Shown: one piece after another, positions 46,456 through 56,728 of the stretch
Position numbering within the stretch: position 1 is the stretch's first letter
Layout of the letters: every line of letters begins with the position of its first letter
The notes under the pieces: model-generated
The model's database searches: none
The model's input: only the letters and a program-made list of their open reading frames with translations
What the model was told of the DNA's origin: nothing
Assembly (NCBI RefSeq): GCF_002994615.1
Contig: NZ_PVNK01000207.1
Location: 42,624-106,623, forward strand
Direction: 5' to 3'
Length of the DNA stretch: 64,000 nt
DNA from: Enhygromyxa salina
GTDB lineage: Bacteria; Myxococcota_A; Polyangia; Nannocystales; Nannocystaceae
Made by a program: the position numbers and the translations under genes

Positions 46456-46624
46456 GATGCGGTCCTCGAGTGGGAGGCATGGGGGCTAGACCTAAATCAG
46501 GCGCTAATTTGAACAAGCTAAATGGTTTGGGTTGAGCGAAGGTGGCTCCGCCGCGAGGGGCCCTTTTGAAAGGTCCCTTGAAGACGAGAAGCTCTGAGTC
46601 GAGCGCGCAGCGCTTCGTTCAGGA

Positions 46625-47122
46625 TCAGAACCTGGCCGCGACGGCCAGGCCGGCGCCGTGGGTGCCGAACACCGGGTAGAAGTTGGCGGGTCCCGCCCGC
46701 CGTTTTTTTCGGGTCCTGGTGCTCTGATCCCAGTCAAACGCGAGCAAGACAGCGCCCGTGATGAACGCCGTGGCTCCAACAGCGATGAGGGCGTTGCCAG
46801 CAGCGCGGTGATCGATGAGGACTCGTCGCTCGCGGCCGCCGCCTTGCACGACCACGCCACGGGAGAGCTCGACGCCTCCCCATACGAGCGTGGCGACCCC
46901 GAGCGCGACCGCGACCGAGCCGCCAACGTCGAGGCCCGAGCTCGGTTTTGGCGCCGGCCCTTCAACGTCGATGTCGGCGCCGATCGGCCCGGCGGACTCG
47001 ACCTCGGCTGCCGGCGCGAGCTTTGGCTCGATGGTCGGTGGCGCGGCGAGGCAGGGCAGCGGGAGCAAAAGCGCGCCGCACATGCAGCAGCCCGGCATTG
47101 AGATTGTTCGCGGCTTGATCAT
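46625..47122 (-). CDS. hypothetical small membrane protein with signal peptide
   Basis: A 165-residue protein starting with ATG 47122, supported by a GAGGAG site six bases upstream. A signal-like N-terminus (MPGCCMCGALLLPLPCLAAPP) precedes a polar linker, then two hydrophobic helices (VGGSVAVALGVATLVWGGVEL and NALIAVGATAFITGAVLLAF) separated by a basic loop. A similar signal-linker-two-helix plan ends the protein at 33692. Function unknown. Confidence 0.7.
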   Translation of the reverse strand: MIKPRTISMPGCCMCGALLLPLPCLAAPPTIEPKLAPAAEVESAGPIGADIDVEGPAPKPSSGLDVGGSVAVALGVATLVWGGVELSRGVVVQGGGRERRVLIDHRAAGNALIAVGATAFITGAVLLAFDWDQSTRTRKKRRAGPANFYPVFGTHGAGLAVAARF

Positions 47123-47437
47123 GTCGACTCCTCGCCCTCCGATAACGCCGGGGCGGCCCAGCCAATCGCGCAGGTGCAGCCTCGGGCCGAACTCGCATTG
47201 CCGGTCCGAGGAGTTGCGTGGGCAGGTTAACCCCACAATTTGCGAGTGCCGCACGACAATCATGCGTGGCGGCGAGTGTCGAACGAAGGATGAATGTTGG
47301 GGCGGCGACGCGCCCGGCGCCTCAAACTCGAGCGCGCTGGATACAGCTTCGCGGCGCGGGGTAGCGACGCCGCGTGGCGACGATCTGGATGCGCGAGAAT
47401 CCGCAAGCGCGCAGCGCCGAGCGGCGGGGGTGGAGCT
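47123..47437. other. intergenic region, no gene recognised
   Basis: 315 bases between two minus-strand genes. It includes an AT-richer stretch around 47220-47260 (GGTTAACCCCACAATTTGCG) which is the likely promoter of the small membrane protein at 47122. No conserved coding frame is apparent on either strand. Confidence 0.4.
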
Positions 47438-47950
47438 TCAACATTGGCCAGGGTCGCGGCCCGAGTTGGCGAGCTCGGCGAGGGCCTCGTCGCTCAGGCG
47501 AAAGCTTCGCCACTGCGACATCTTGGTCGCGCCGAGGCCCTCGTAGAAGTCGATCGCCGGGGTGTTCCAGTCGAGCACGGACCACTCCATCCGCGCGCAG
47601 CCACGGGCGCGAGCGAGGCGGGCGAGCGCGGCCAGGAGCGCGCGGCCGTGACCGCGCCCGCGGTGCTCGGGGGACACGTAGAGGTCTTCGAGGTACAGGC
47701 CCGGGCGCCCGCGCCAGGTCGAGTAGTTGTGGAAGAAGAGCGCGAAGCCCCGGGCGAGGTGGGCGTCGCCGACGGGCTCTTCGACGAGCAGGCACTCGAA
47801 GGGCGGAGGGTCTTGCCCGAGCTGTGCGCGGAGCTCGGCCGGGGTGACCTCGACGACGTCGGGCTCGCGCTCGTAGACCGCGAGCTCGCAGATGAAGCGG
47901 TGCAGCGTCGACGCGTCGTCGGGCTTGGCGAATCGGATTCGAGCGGTCAC
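47438..47950 (-). CDS. GNAT family N-acetyltransferase
   Basis: A 170-residue single-domain GNAT enzyme. The acetyl-CoA-binding motif is in LYVSPEHRGRGHGRALLAAL and the conserved N-terminal RFAKPDD strand is intact; a WNTPAIDFYEGLGA segment is typical of the diamine/aminoglycoside-type subgroup (spermidine acetyltransferase-like). GTG 47950 is used because it places RIRFAKPDD at the N-terminus; no ribosome binding site is clear. Substrate not assigned. Confidence 0.9.
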   Translation of the reverse strand: MTARIRFAKPDDASTLHRFICELAVYEREPDVVEVTPAELRAQLGQDPPPFECLLVEEPVGDAHLARGFALFFHNYSTWRGRPGLYLEDLYVSPEHRGRGHGRALLAALARLARARGCARMEWSVLDWNTPAIDFYEGLGATKMSQWRSFRLSDEALAELANSGRDPGQC

Positions 47951-48217
47951 GGGGCCGTGAGCATAGCTGCATGACGGAGGCGGTGCTGCGGTGCGCGAGC
48001 GCGACCCAACTCGCTCAGCAGACCCCGTCGTGGCCGTGGCCGGAGCCCGACGGCCACGGTGCAGCCTCATCAACGAGGTGCCCGCCCCGAAACCAGGAAC
48101 GACTACGGCATGCGGCGCCCGGCTCGGGCTGAAGCTGTGATTGAGGCTGTGAGCGCCGAGCCGACAGTGCGAGGGGGAGAGGTGCTCGCCGTCAGAGCTT
48201 TGTGTTTGACCGCGGCC

Positions 48218-51200
48218 TCAGGGCTCGGACGGCTTCTCGGCGGGCGACGGCGCGGACTTGCGGAACACCCGCGCGAACCAGCCCTGGACCAGCTCGCGCA
48301 GATCGTCAAAGGCCGTGTAGCTGACCGGGACCACGATCAAGGTCAGGATCGTGGCCGTGGTCATGCCCCCAACCAGCGTCTTGCCGAAGGGTCCGTAGGG
48401 GATCCCCTCCGCGGGCGCGTCGGCGAAGGCCAGCGGCAACATCCCCCCGACCGTGGTCAGGGCGGTCATGAAGATCGGCCGAAAGCGCTGGACGCCGGCC
48501 TCGACGATCGCCTCGGTCCGATCCAGGCCCTGCTCGCGCGCGCCGTTGATGAAGTCGACGAGCACGATCGCGTTGTTGACCACGACCCCGAGCAGGAGCA
48601 GCAGCCCGATACCCGCGAGCGGATCGAGGTCGCTGTTGGTCAAATACAAGAACCACCACACGCCCACGAAGCTCAGCGGGATCGCGGGCAGGACCGACAG
48701 CGGCAGCACGAAGCTCTCGAACAAGAAGCCCATGATCAAGAAGATGAACACGCAGGCCAGGGCCATCGCCAGGATCAAGTCCGTGGTCGAGTCGTCGATC
48801 TTGCGGGCCTCTTGATCCCCGTCGAAGGACACCCCCGGCGGCAGCTCGTAGGCCTTCAAGAAGGCCTGGAGCGCGGCGACCGTGGCCTGGCGGTCGTCGG
48901 GCTCGAGCTCGAGCTCGATCAGCGCCGCGACCCGCTTGTTGTTGCGGACCAGCACGGTCTCGCCCTTTTGCACGTCCTTGTTGGTGACCGTGCGGATCGG
49001 GACCGCGGTCCCGGCCGCGGTCGGGACCTTGAACTCGAGCAGGTCGTCGAGCTCCTCGCGGTCGGCCTCCTCGTAGCGGATCCACACGTCGATCTCGCGG
49101 TCCTCGCCGTGAAAGCGTGGCAGCGGGCTGCCGCGCAGGGCGTAGGCGACGGTGTTGCCGACCATCCCGGCCGAGACCCCGAGCCGCTCGGCCATGACCG
49201 GGTCGAGCGAGAGCGCGAGCTCGTCGCGCTGGCTGTCGTCGCGGGCGTTGCCGAGGACCGAGATGACCCCGTCGACCTTCTCGAGCTCGGTCGAGAGCGC
49301 GGTCTTGACGTCCTGGACCGTGCGGTGGTCGTCGCCGTAGATGAAGACCGGGAACGAGTTCGTGGCCCCGCCGTCGGACTCGGCGAATTTCGAGCGCTTG
49401 GTCCAACCCGGCGGCTCGGGCATCTGCTCGAAGATCTCCTTGCCGGTCTCGCGGTAGGGCGGATCGCCGTCGCGTGGGGGGTTGAAGAAGAACTGCACGC
49501 TGGCGAAGCCGGGCTCGACCTGGACGAACTCGCCGTTGACGTTCCAGCTCTCGCGGTTGTCGGCGAACCACCGCTCGAGCTCGCGGAAGAACACGTCGGC
49601 CTCTTCGAGGCTCACGTCCTGCGGCATCGTGTAGGTCACCCGGACCTGGCGCCCGCCCATGTTCTGATCGCCCGCGCGGCGGACCCCGGTCTCGGGGTTG
49701 GCCGGGACCGCGAGCGAGGCCATGGCCAAGAGCCCGATCAGGACCACGTCGACCCGCCGCCGCAGGCTCAGGCGCAGGAGCTCGCCGTAGAGCAGCCCGA
49801 GGCGGCCGAAGGTCTTGTCGTAGAGCCAGGTCAGCTTGGCCTTCCACCAGCGATCGGCGGCCATCAGGCGCCCGCGCAGGGTGCCGGGGTCGGCGTCGGC
49901 GAACAGGTCGCGGTCGAGCAAGAACGCGGCCGCCATCGGGATCAGGACCAGCGCGACGAACAAGCTGGCGAGCAGCGACACGCACACGGGCGTGACCATG
50001 CGGACCATGAAGAACTGCGTCGAGCCCGAGCTCATCAGCGCGGCCGGCAAGAACACGACCATGGTCGTGGCCGTGGCCAGGGTGATCGGCAGCGCGACCT
50101 CGCTGGTCCCGTGGAGCGCCGCGGCGAAGCGCGAGACCCCGCGGCCGCGGTAGCGGGCGATGTTCTCGGCGACCACGACCGAGTTGTCGACGACCAGGCC
50201 GATACAGATCATCAGGCCGATCAGCGAGACCAGGTTGATGGTCTGATCCGAGAAGTACATGAAGGGCAGCGACATGAACATCGACAGCGGGATCGCCAGC
50301 GCGATGACCACCGTGAGCCGCAGCCGCCGGAGGAAGAACAACAGCACGAACAGGGCCAAGATCCCGCCCTGGAGGCCCGACTCGACGACCTGGCGCAGCC
50401 CGGTGACGATCGTGTTGCCCTGAATGAAGATCGGCATGATCTCGAAGGGCGCCAGGGCCGGGTCCTTCATCGCCTCGGCGACCTCGGCCTTGACCCGCTC
50501 CGAGACCTCGACGGTGTTGGCCTGCGACTCCTTGATGACGAACAGCGCCATCGACTCGCGGCCGTTGTAGCGGTCGAAGCTCTCTTGCTTGGGGAACTCG
50601 TAGATGACGTCGGCGATGTCGTCGAGGCGCAGGTCGTTGGCCCCGACGATGACCTCCCCGAGCTCGTCGAGCGACTGAAACTCGGCCATCGAGCGCAGCA
50701 GGTACTTGCCCTCGCTCTCCTCGAGCGTGCCGCTGGCGAGGTTGAAGTGCGCGGCCGACAGGCGCTGGGCGAGCTCGAAGATGTTGAGGTTGGCGGCCTC
50801 GGCGAGCTCGCGGTCGACCTCGATCCGGATCTCGCGGTCGGCCTGGCCCCAGGCGTTGACCATGCCCACGCCCTCGATCCGCTCGAGCCGACGCATGAGC
50901 CGGCGATCGATGATGTCGCGGGGGTTGTCGAGGCCCTCGGGCCACGACACGCCATAAAAGGCCGTAGCGATGTTCTCGGCCGAGTGCTTCTGGATGTTGA
51001 TCTGCTTGACGTCGTCGGGCAGGTCGCCGCGGACCCGGGCGATGCGATCGCGGACCTCGCGGTAGGCGACGTCCATGTCGGCGTCTTGATCGAAGACCAG
51101 GTTGACGCGCGCGCGGCTCGAGCTCGAGGTCGCGCTGAGCTCGTCGAGCCGCGGCGTGGTCGCGAGCTCGGCCTCGAGCGGGCGGGTGATCTTGTCCTCG

Positions 51201-51412
51201 ACGTCCTGCGCGGTCGCGTTGCTGTAGGGGATCTCGACCGACAAGAAGGGCGCCGCGGCGCCGCTGGGGATCAGCTCGAGCGGGATGTTGATGACCGCGA
51301 TGACGCCGAGGACCAGCACGCTCGCGAACACCATCAGCATGGTGATCGGTCGGCTCAGCGCGACGCGGACGACGGGGTTCTCGCGCAGGTGATGGGGGGG
51401 GCGCTCACCCAT
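48218..51412 (-). CDS. RND efflux transporter permease (second of two)
   Basis: A 1064-residue inner-membrane RND permease of the AcrB/HAE type: N-terminal transmembrane helix after PITMLMVFAS, a large periplasmic loop, a cluster around GLVVDNSVVVAENI, and a second periplasmic loop before the C-terminal helices. It exports small molecules using the proton gradient. The VDN (not VDD) at the proton-relay site is common in this subfamily and not evidence of inactivity. It overlaps the upstream permease by 8 bases, so both are probably made together and may form a hetero-trimer with the shared adaptor. No outer-membrane channel gene is in the window. Confidence 0.93.
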   Translation of the reverse strand: MGERPPHHLRENPVVRVALSRPITMLMVFASVLVLGVIAVINIPLELIPSGAAAPFLSVEIPYSNATAQDVEDKITRPLEAELATTPRLDELSATSSSSRARVNLVFDQDADMDVAYREVRDRIARVRGDLPDDVKQINIQKHSAENIATAFYGVSWPEGLDNPRDIIDRRLMRRLERIEGVGMVNAWGQADREIRIEVDRELAEAANLNIFELAQRLSAAHFNLASGTLEESEGKYLLRSMAEFQSLDELGEVIVGANDLRLDDIADVIYEFPKQESFDRYNGRESMALFVIKESQANTVEVSERVKAEVAEAMKDPALAPFEIMPIFIQGNTIVTGLRQVVESGLQGGILALFVLLFFLRRLRLTVVIALAIPLSMFMSLPFMYFSDQTINLVSLIGLMICIGLVVDNSVVVAENIARYRGRGVSRFAAALHGTSEVALPITLATATTMVVFLPAALMSSGSTQFFMVRMVTPVCVSLLASLFVALVLIPMAAAFLLDRDLFADADPGTLRGRLMAADRWWKAKLTWLYDKTFGRLGLLYGELLRLSLRRRVDVVLIGLLAMASLAVPANPETGVRRAGDQNMGGRQVRVTYTMPQDVSLEEADVFFRELERWFADNRESWNVNGEFVQVEPGFASVQFFFNPPRDGDPPYRETGKEIFEQMPEPPGWTKRSKFAESDGGATNSFPVFIYGDDHRTVQDVKTALSTELEKVDGVISVLGNARDDSQRDELALSLDPVMAERLGVSAGMVGNTVAYALRGSPLPRFHGEDREIDVWIRYEEADREELDDLLEFKVPTAAGTAVPIRTVTNKDVQKGETVLVRNNKRVAALIELELEPDDRQATVAALQAFLKAYELPPGVSFDGDQEARKIDDSTTDLILAMALACVFIFLIMGFLFESFVLPLSVLPAIPLSFVGVWWFLYLTNSDLDPLAGIGLLLLLGVVVNNAIVLVDFINGAREQGLDRTEAIVEAGVQRFRPIFMTALTTVGGMLPLAFADAPAEGIPYGPFGKTLVGGMTTATILTLIVVPVSYTAFDDLRELVQGWFARVFRKSAPSPAEKPSEP

Positions 51413-54400
51413 CGTTCGGCTCCTCGTCGCCCGGGGCGTCGGGGTCGGCGGCGGACGCGTCGGACGCGTCGGCCGCGGCGCGCTCGGCCAGCTCGACGGC
51501 CTCGGGGACGAGCAGCGAGTGGTCGACGGCGGCGATCTCGGCCTGGAGCCGCTCGGCTGGGGTCTGGCCGTCCTCGGCTCCGAGCAGGCGGTCGACGAGC
51601 TGGTAGAGCGTCGGGATCACGATCAGCGTCAGCAGGGTCGAGAAGCTCAGGCCGGCGATCACGGTCACGGCCATCGGCTGGCGGATCTCGGCGCCGTCGC
51701 CGAGGCCCATGGCCATCGGGATCAGCCCGAGCACGGTCGTCAGCGTGGTCATCAAGATCGGCCGGAGGCGGATCGTCCCGGCCAGCTCGATCGCCTTGGC
51801 GGTCTCGTGGCCGCGGGCCTTGAGCTGGTTGATGTAGTCGACGAGGACGATCGCGTTGTTGACGACGATGCCCGCGAGCATGATCGCGCCGAGGAAGGCG
51901 ATCACCGAGATCGGCATGTCGAGGGCCAGGAGCACGAGCACGACGCCGACGAAGGCCAGGGGGATCGAGACCAGGATGATCAGCGGGTAGACCAGGCTCT
52001 CGAACTGCGAGGCCATGATCACGTAGACCAAGAACACCGACAGCCCGAGCGCGAGGTAGAGCGACTTGCTCGAGGTCTCCCACTCCTCGCTCTGACCGGT
52101 GACCGCGGTCGTGACCCCGGCCGGGAGCTCGATCTCGGCCAGCGCGGCGTCGATCCGCTCGGCGACGCTGCCGAGCCCGACGCCCTCGATGTTGGCGGTG
52201 ACGAGGCCGACGCGCTGCTGGCCGATGCGCCGGATCTCGTTCGGGCCGCGCCCGACCTCGATGTCGGCGACGGCCGAGAGCGGGATCGCGGGGGTCTGGA
52301 GCCCGAGGTCGCCGGCCGCGATCATCGAGACCGCAGACGCGCCCGGCGGGTTGACGGCGAGGTTGCGCAGCTCGTCGACGCTGGCCGCGTCCATGCCGCT
52401 GGCGCGCACGCGGATCGGGATCTTGCGGTCGCGGCGGTTGAACTTGGTCGCCTCCTCGCCCTGGACCTTGGCTCGAACGAGCTCGGCGACCGCCCGGATG
52501 TCGAGGTTGAGGCGGGCGAGGGCGTCGCGATCGTAGAGGATCTGGACCTCGGGGTTGCCGGGCTGGATCGAGGCCTTGACGTCGCGCAGGCCCTCGAGGC
52601 CCTCGAGGCGCTCGCGCACGGCCTCGGTCGCCGCGGCGAGCTCGTCGAGCTCGTGGCCGCGGATCTCGACCTCGACCGGGGTCTTGAACGAGAACAGGAC
52701 CGGGCGCGTGATGTTGGTGTCGAGGTCGGGGACGTTGTGGACGAGCTCGCGCACGACCTCGAGCGCCTCGGCCTCGGCCTGCTCGGGCGAGGTCAGCGAG
52801 GGCGCGAACGAGCCGGTCTTGGGCTCGCCGTCGAGCTCGGGCTCGGGCTCGGGCGCGGCTCCGGGCTCGGGCTCGGGCGCGGCTCCGGGCGCGGGCTCGG
52901 GCGCGGCCCCGAGCTCGCGTTTGGCCGCGGCCTGCTCCTGTCCGCCGCCGGCCAGGAGCGAGATCGAGATCTTCGCGGTGTGCTCGCCCCGCTCGCCCGC
53001 GTCGTCGCTGTCGCGCTCGCTGCCGACCGTCGTGACCGAGGCGCGCAGGTGCGGGACCTGCTCGCGCAGGGCCTGCTCGATCGGCTCGACCAGCGCGTCG
53101 GTCTCGTCGAGGGGCGTGCCGACCGGGAACACGAGCTCGACCGTGAACTCGCCCTGGTGGACCTCGGGGATCAGCTCGGAGTCGAGGCGCGTGGCCCCGA
53201 GCACCATCAGCGCGAACGCGGCCAGCGACAGGGTCACGACCGTGATCGCGTGGCGCAGCGACCAGCGAATGACCAGCCCGTAGACGCGAGCGAGGGCGTC
53301 GAGGAGCCTGTCGAAGGCCCACAAGACCGGGCGCGCGGCCTGACCGATCAGCCACAGGGGCGCGCCGACGAGATAGACGACCCCGGTCAGGACCAGGCTC
53401 AGGACCGTCGAGATGAGCTTGGCCCCGAGCTCGAGCACGAGGTGCAGGACCAGGCGCAGGAGGTAGTAGGGCAAGAGCAGGACCTGCCACCAGCGAAACT
53501 CGGCGATCAGCTCGCGGACCTCGATGACGCTGGTCCACCGCGTCCACCGCTGGCCGAGCTGCTCCTTGAACCCGCGCTGGTTGTCGAGGGCCTTGATCTC
53601 GCGCGAGGCCAGCATCGGGATGAAGAACAGCGCCACGGCCAGCGAGGCCAGGAGCGAGAACACGACGGTGAGCCCGAGGTCGCCGAACATCTGCCCGGCG
53701 ACGCCCTCGACGAAGACCATCGGGAAGAACACCGCGATCGAGGTCAGGGTCGAGGCGACGACCGCCGAGCCGACCTCCGAGACCCCGCGCAGGGTCGCGC
53801 GAAACAGCGGGTCGCCCTCTTCGCGGCAGCGGTGGATCGACTCGAGCACGACGATCGAGTTGTCGACCAGCATCCCGACCCCGAGCGCCATGCCGCCGAG
53901 CGACATGATGTTGAGGCTGACCCCGGCGAGCTTCAGCGGCGCGAAGGTCACGAGGATCGAGATCGGGATCGAGAGCGCGACGATGATCGTGGACTTGCCC
54001 TCGCGGAGGAACAAGAACAGCACCAGGACCGCGAAGATGCCGCCCAAGAACGCGGTGTTGCGGACCTCGCGGATGCTCGACTCGATGAACAGCGAGCGGT
54101 CCGAGACGACCCCGAGGCCGACGCCGTACTCGCGCTCGAGCTTGGGCCCGACCCGGGCCTCGATCCGCTCGCGGACCCGCTCGGCCATGTCGACGATGTT
54201 GGCGTCGGCCTCCTTGTAGACCTCGATCATCACGGCCTCGCGGCCGTCGATCCGGGTGATGACCTCGCGGTCTTCGTGGCCGTAGTCGACGGCCGCGATG
54301 TGGCGCAAGAGCACGTCGCGGCCCTCGCGGCTGGCGACGACGAGGTCGCGGATGTCGTCGAGCTCGTCGAACTCGTTGACCGTGCGGATCAGGTAGCGGG

Positions 54401-55169
54401 TCCGGCCCTCGCGCATGCTCCCGCCCGCGAGGTTGATGTTCTCGGACTCGAGCCGGGAGATCACGTCCTGGCTCGAGATGCCCGTGCGCCGCAGCGCGTC
54501 CTCGTCGAGGGCGACGAGGATCTCTTCTTCGAGGCCGCCGCGGACCTTGACCGAGGCCACGCCGTCGACGGGCTCGAGCAGGCGCCGAACCTCGCGGTCG
54601 GCGACCCGGCGCAGCGACTTGAGCCCGGCGATGCCCTCGTAGGCCTCGCCCTCGCCGACGAGGCTCAAGACCAGGACCGGATCGAGGCTCGGGTCGTAGC
54701 GGAGGATCAGCGGGGTCTTGATCTCGTCGGGCAGGTTGGGCTTGATCAGGTCGAGCTTCTCGAGCACGTCCTGGTTGGCCTCGGACATCTCGGTGTCCCA
54801 GGTGAACTCGAGGATCACGTCGGCGTAGCCGGCCCGCGACACGCTCGAGATCCGCGTGACCCCGGTGACCACGCCCAGGACCTCCTCGAGCGGGCGCGCG
54901 ACGTCGTTCTCGACCTCGGCCGGGGCCGCGCCCTCGTACTCGGTGCGGACCGTCAGCTTGGGGTAGCTGATGTCCGGCATCAAATTGATCGGCAGCATCC
55001 GGGCCGAGAACAGGCCGAAGACCATGACCGCGAAGAACACCATCAAGACCGCGACCGGGCGGGTGACGGTGAAGCGGAAGCGATCCATCGAGCGCAGCCG
55101 ACGGCGCCAGCCCGAGACGCTCGACTGGGCCTCTCGCAGCTGATCCGGAGAGTCGCGCAGCTCGGCCAT
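51405..55169 (-). CDS. RND efflux transporter permease with low-complexity insert (first of two)
   Basis: A 1254-residue RND permease, about 200 residues longer than typical AcrB. TM4 motif GVGMLVDNSIVVLESI is present, and the C-terminal helices follow the standard order. The extra length includes a periplasmic Pro/Glu/Ala-rich insert of the APEPEPGAAPEPEPE kind near residues 755-790, a hydrophobic segment (VVYLVGAPLWLIG) around residue 605 and a long acidic C-terminus. It begins 8 bases after the adaptor gene and overlaps the following permease. Typical substrates are dyes, bile-salt-like compounds or metals, not assignable here. Confidence 0.93.
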   Translation of the reverse strand: MAELRDSPDQLREAQSSVSGWRRRLRSMDRFRFTVTRPVAVLMVFFAVMVFGLFSARMLPINLMPDISYPKLTVRTEYEGAAPAEVENDVARPLEEVLGVVTGVTRISSVSRAGYADVILEFTWDTEMSEANQDVLEKLDLIKPNLPDEIKTPLILRYDPSLDPVLVLSLVGEGEAYEGIAGLKSLRRVADREVRRLLEPVDGVASVKVRGGLEEEILVALDEDALRRTGISSQDVISRLESENINLAGGSMREGRTRYLIRTVNEFDELDDIRDLVVASREGRDVLLRHIAAVDYGHEDREVITRIDGREAVMIEVYKEADANIVDMAERVRERIEARVGPKLEREYGVGLGVVSDRSLFIESSIREVRNTAFLGGIFAVLVLFLFLREGKSTIIVALSIPISILVTFAPLKLAGVSLNIMSLGGMALGVGMLVDNSIVVLESIHRCREEGDPLFRATLRGVSEVGSAVVASTLTSIAVFFPMVFVEGVAGQMFGDLGLTVVFSLLASLAVALFFIPMLASREIKALDNQRGFKEQLGQRWTRWTSVIEVRELIAEFRWWQVLLLPYYLLRLVLHLVLELGAKLISTVLSLVLTGVVYLVGAPLWLIGQAARPVLWAFDRLLDALARVYGLVIRWSLRHAITVVTLSLAAFALMVLGATRLDSELIPEVHQGEFTVELVFPVGTPLDETDALVEPIEQALREQVPHLRASVTTVGSERDSDDAGERGEHTAKISISLLAGGGQEQAAAKRELGAAPEPAPGAAPEPEPGAAPEPEPELDGEPKTGSFAPSLTSPEQAEAEALEVVRELVHNVPDLDTNITRPVLFSFKTPVEVEIRGHELDELAAATEAVRERLEGLEGLRDVKASIQPGNPEVQILYDRDALARLNLDIRAVAELVRAKVQGEEATKFNRRDRKIPIRVRASGMDAASVDELRNLAVNPPGASAVSMIAAGDLGLQTPAIPLSAVADIEVGRGPNEIRRIGQQRVGLVTANIEGVGLGSVAERIDAALAEIELPAGVTTAVTGQSEEWETSSKSLYLALGLSVFLVYVIMASQFESLVYPLIILVSIPLAFVGVVLVLLALDMPISVIAFLGAIMLAGIVVNNAIVLVDYINQLKARGHETAKAIELAGTIRLRPILMTTLTTVLGLIPMAMGLGDGAEIRQPMAVTVIAGLSFSTLLTLIVIPTLYQLVDRLLGAEDGQTPAERLQAEIAAVDHSLLVPEAVELAERAAADASDASAADPDAPGDEEPNDG

Positions 55170-55177
55170 CGCGTGCC

Positions 55178-56449
55178 TCAGCCGGCCTTGGCGACGCCCT
55201 CTTTGGTGGCCTTGCCGGGGGTTGCGACGCCAGGGCCCTCGGGCGCGGCCCGGTCGGGCTCGGCGGCGTCGCCGGTCTTGTCGGGGGTGGTCGGCTGGCC
55301 CTTGGCGTCGACCTCGAGGATCAGCGCGCCGTCCTTGAGCCCGGCCTGACCGGCGACGATGATCCGCGCGCCAGGCTCGAGCCCGCCCGTGACCTCGACG
55401 AAGTCGTCGTCGGCGAGGCCGGTCTCGATCAGGGTCTTCTTGGCCCGGTCGCCCTCGGCGACGAACACGAAGGTCTGCTCCTCTTCGTGGATGAGCGCGG
55501 GCTTGGGCACGATCGGCACGTCCTCGTGGACCTCGGTCGTGAGCGTGACCTCGGCGTACATGCCCGGCAAGAACCCGGCCGCGCCGCCCGCGAGGGCGTC
55601 GGGCAGGCCGATCGTGACCTTGACGGTGCCGGTCGTGGCGTCGACGACCGGCGCGATGCGGCGGACCTCGCCGATGCCCTGGCGGTTCTTGGCCGCCTTG
55701 CCGACGATGTTGGCGGGCTGGCCGACGGCGATCCGGTCGAGCTCTTTTTCGGGCACGTAGACCCGCGCGACCAGGGTCGAGAAGTCGGTGACCTCGAAGA
55801 TCTGCGCGCCGCTGGTGACGAACCCGCCCTCGGCGACGAAGCGGCGGGTCAAGATGCCCGAGAAGGGGGCCTTGATCACGGTGTTGGACAGATCCCGGCG
55901 CCGGTCCTTCTTGTCGAGCTTGGCCTGATCGACGTTGGACTTGGCCTGGTCGTACTCGCTGCGGCTGGCGATGCCCTGGTTGTGGAGCCGCTCGACGCGA
56001 TCGAGCTCGCGCTGCATGTCGGCGAGGTTGGTCTCGGCTCGCTCGACCCCGAGCGACTGCGCGTCGCGCCGGATCCGGGCGAGGAGCTGACCGCTCTCGA
56101 CCTCGTCGCCCTCTTCGAGCTCCAAGCTGGTGATGCGACCGGTCGACTCGGCGTGGACCGTGACCTGCAGCTCGGCCTCGATCGTGGAGGCCGCGCGGAT
56201 CTTGCCTTCGATGGTTCCGTGCTCGACCTTGGCCAGGAGCACGGGCGTCGGCCGCTCTTCGGGCTCCTCCTGCGGGCCGGGTTGTCCGCGGCCCATACCC
56301 GGGCCACCCATGCCGCCGTTGCAGCCGGGCAGCGCCAACCCCGTCAGCGCGAGCGCCAGCAGCGAGCGGGTGAGCACAGCTGCTCGGCGGCGCGCGCTCG
56401 GACGGTCATTGCCATCCTCGGCGGCGGATTGGGGGTCATACGCGGTCAT
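55178..56449 (-). CDS. RND efflux membrane-fusion (adaptor) lipoprotein
   Basis: A 423-residue periplasmic adaptor. Its lipobox is LALPGCNGG (about residue 44), and the region before it forms a basic N-terminus. The barrel-sandwich/lipoyl domain (VTVHAESTGRITSLELEEGDEV) is interrupted by an alpha-helical hairpin (RAETNLADMQRELDRVERLHNQG), after which VIKAPFSGILTRRF completes the domain. A beta-barrel and membrane-proximal domain follow. The C-terminus has an unusual Pro/Asp/Ala tail of about 40 residues. ATG 56449 is chosen for the lipoprotein signal. This gene heads the efflux operon (adaptor, permease, permease). Confidence 0.9.
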   Translation of the reverse strand: MTAYDPQSAAEDGNDRPSARRRAAVLTRSLLALALTGLALPGCNGGMGGPGMGRGQPGPQEEPEERPTPVLLAKVEHGTIEGKIRAASTIEAELQVTVHAESTGRITSLELEEGDEVESGQLLARIRRDAQSLGVERAETNLADMQRELDRVERLHNQGIASRSEYDQAKSNVDQAKLDKKDRRRDLSNTVIKAPFSGILTRRFVAEGGFVTSGAQIFEVTDFSTLVARVYVPEKELDRIAVGQPANIVGKAAKNRQGIGEVRRIAPVVDATTGTVKVTIGLPDALAGGAAGFLPGMYAEVTLTTEVHEDVPIVPKPALIHEEEQTFVFVAEGDRAKKTLIETGLADDDFVEVTGGLEPGARIIVAGQAGLKDGALILEVDAKGQPTTPDKTGDAAEPDRAAPEGPGVATPGKATKEGVAKAG

Positions 56450-56728
56450 AACAGGGTCGCCGTGCCACGTAGCACGAAGCGGGAGCGCTGTCCCGGGGCC
56501 CGCCCCGGGACGCTCGGGGCGACTCGAGAGTGGAGGATGGACTCGGGTCGGGGCCTCGGGGTTTCGTTGGATATTTGCGCTTGCACACGCCTCAGAAGCG
56601 TGACAGCATGCGGTAGCAATGAGGGTTTTATTGAGAAAAGCAGCTCTGTTTGGTGATCTCTCCAGTCTTCTCAAGTAGGCGAAAATACTGCAAGTGCACC
56701 AAGCTGCAAGCCCCTCCCGGAACTGACC
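56450..56728. promoter_or_regulatory. divergent promoter region, lower GC
   Basis: 280 bases between the efflux operon (minus) and the first DUF2330 gene (plus). GC drops clearly around 56560-56690 (TGAGGGTTTTATTGAGAAAAG, TAGGCGAAAATACTGCAAGT), consistent with promoters for both directions. No operator repeat is obvious, and no regulator gene is adjacent. Confidence 0.4.

Noticed and set aside
48218..55169. VDN instead of VDD in both permeases as a sign of inactivity
   Set aside because: VDN is common in many RND subfamilies, so no loss of function can be inferred.
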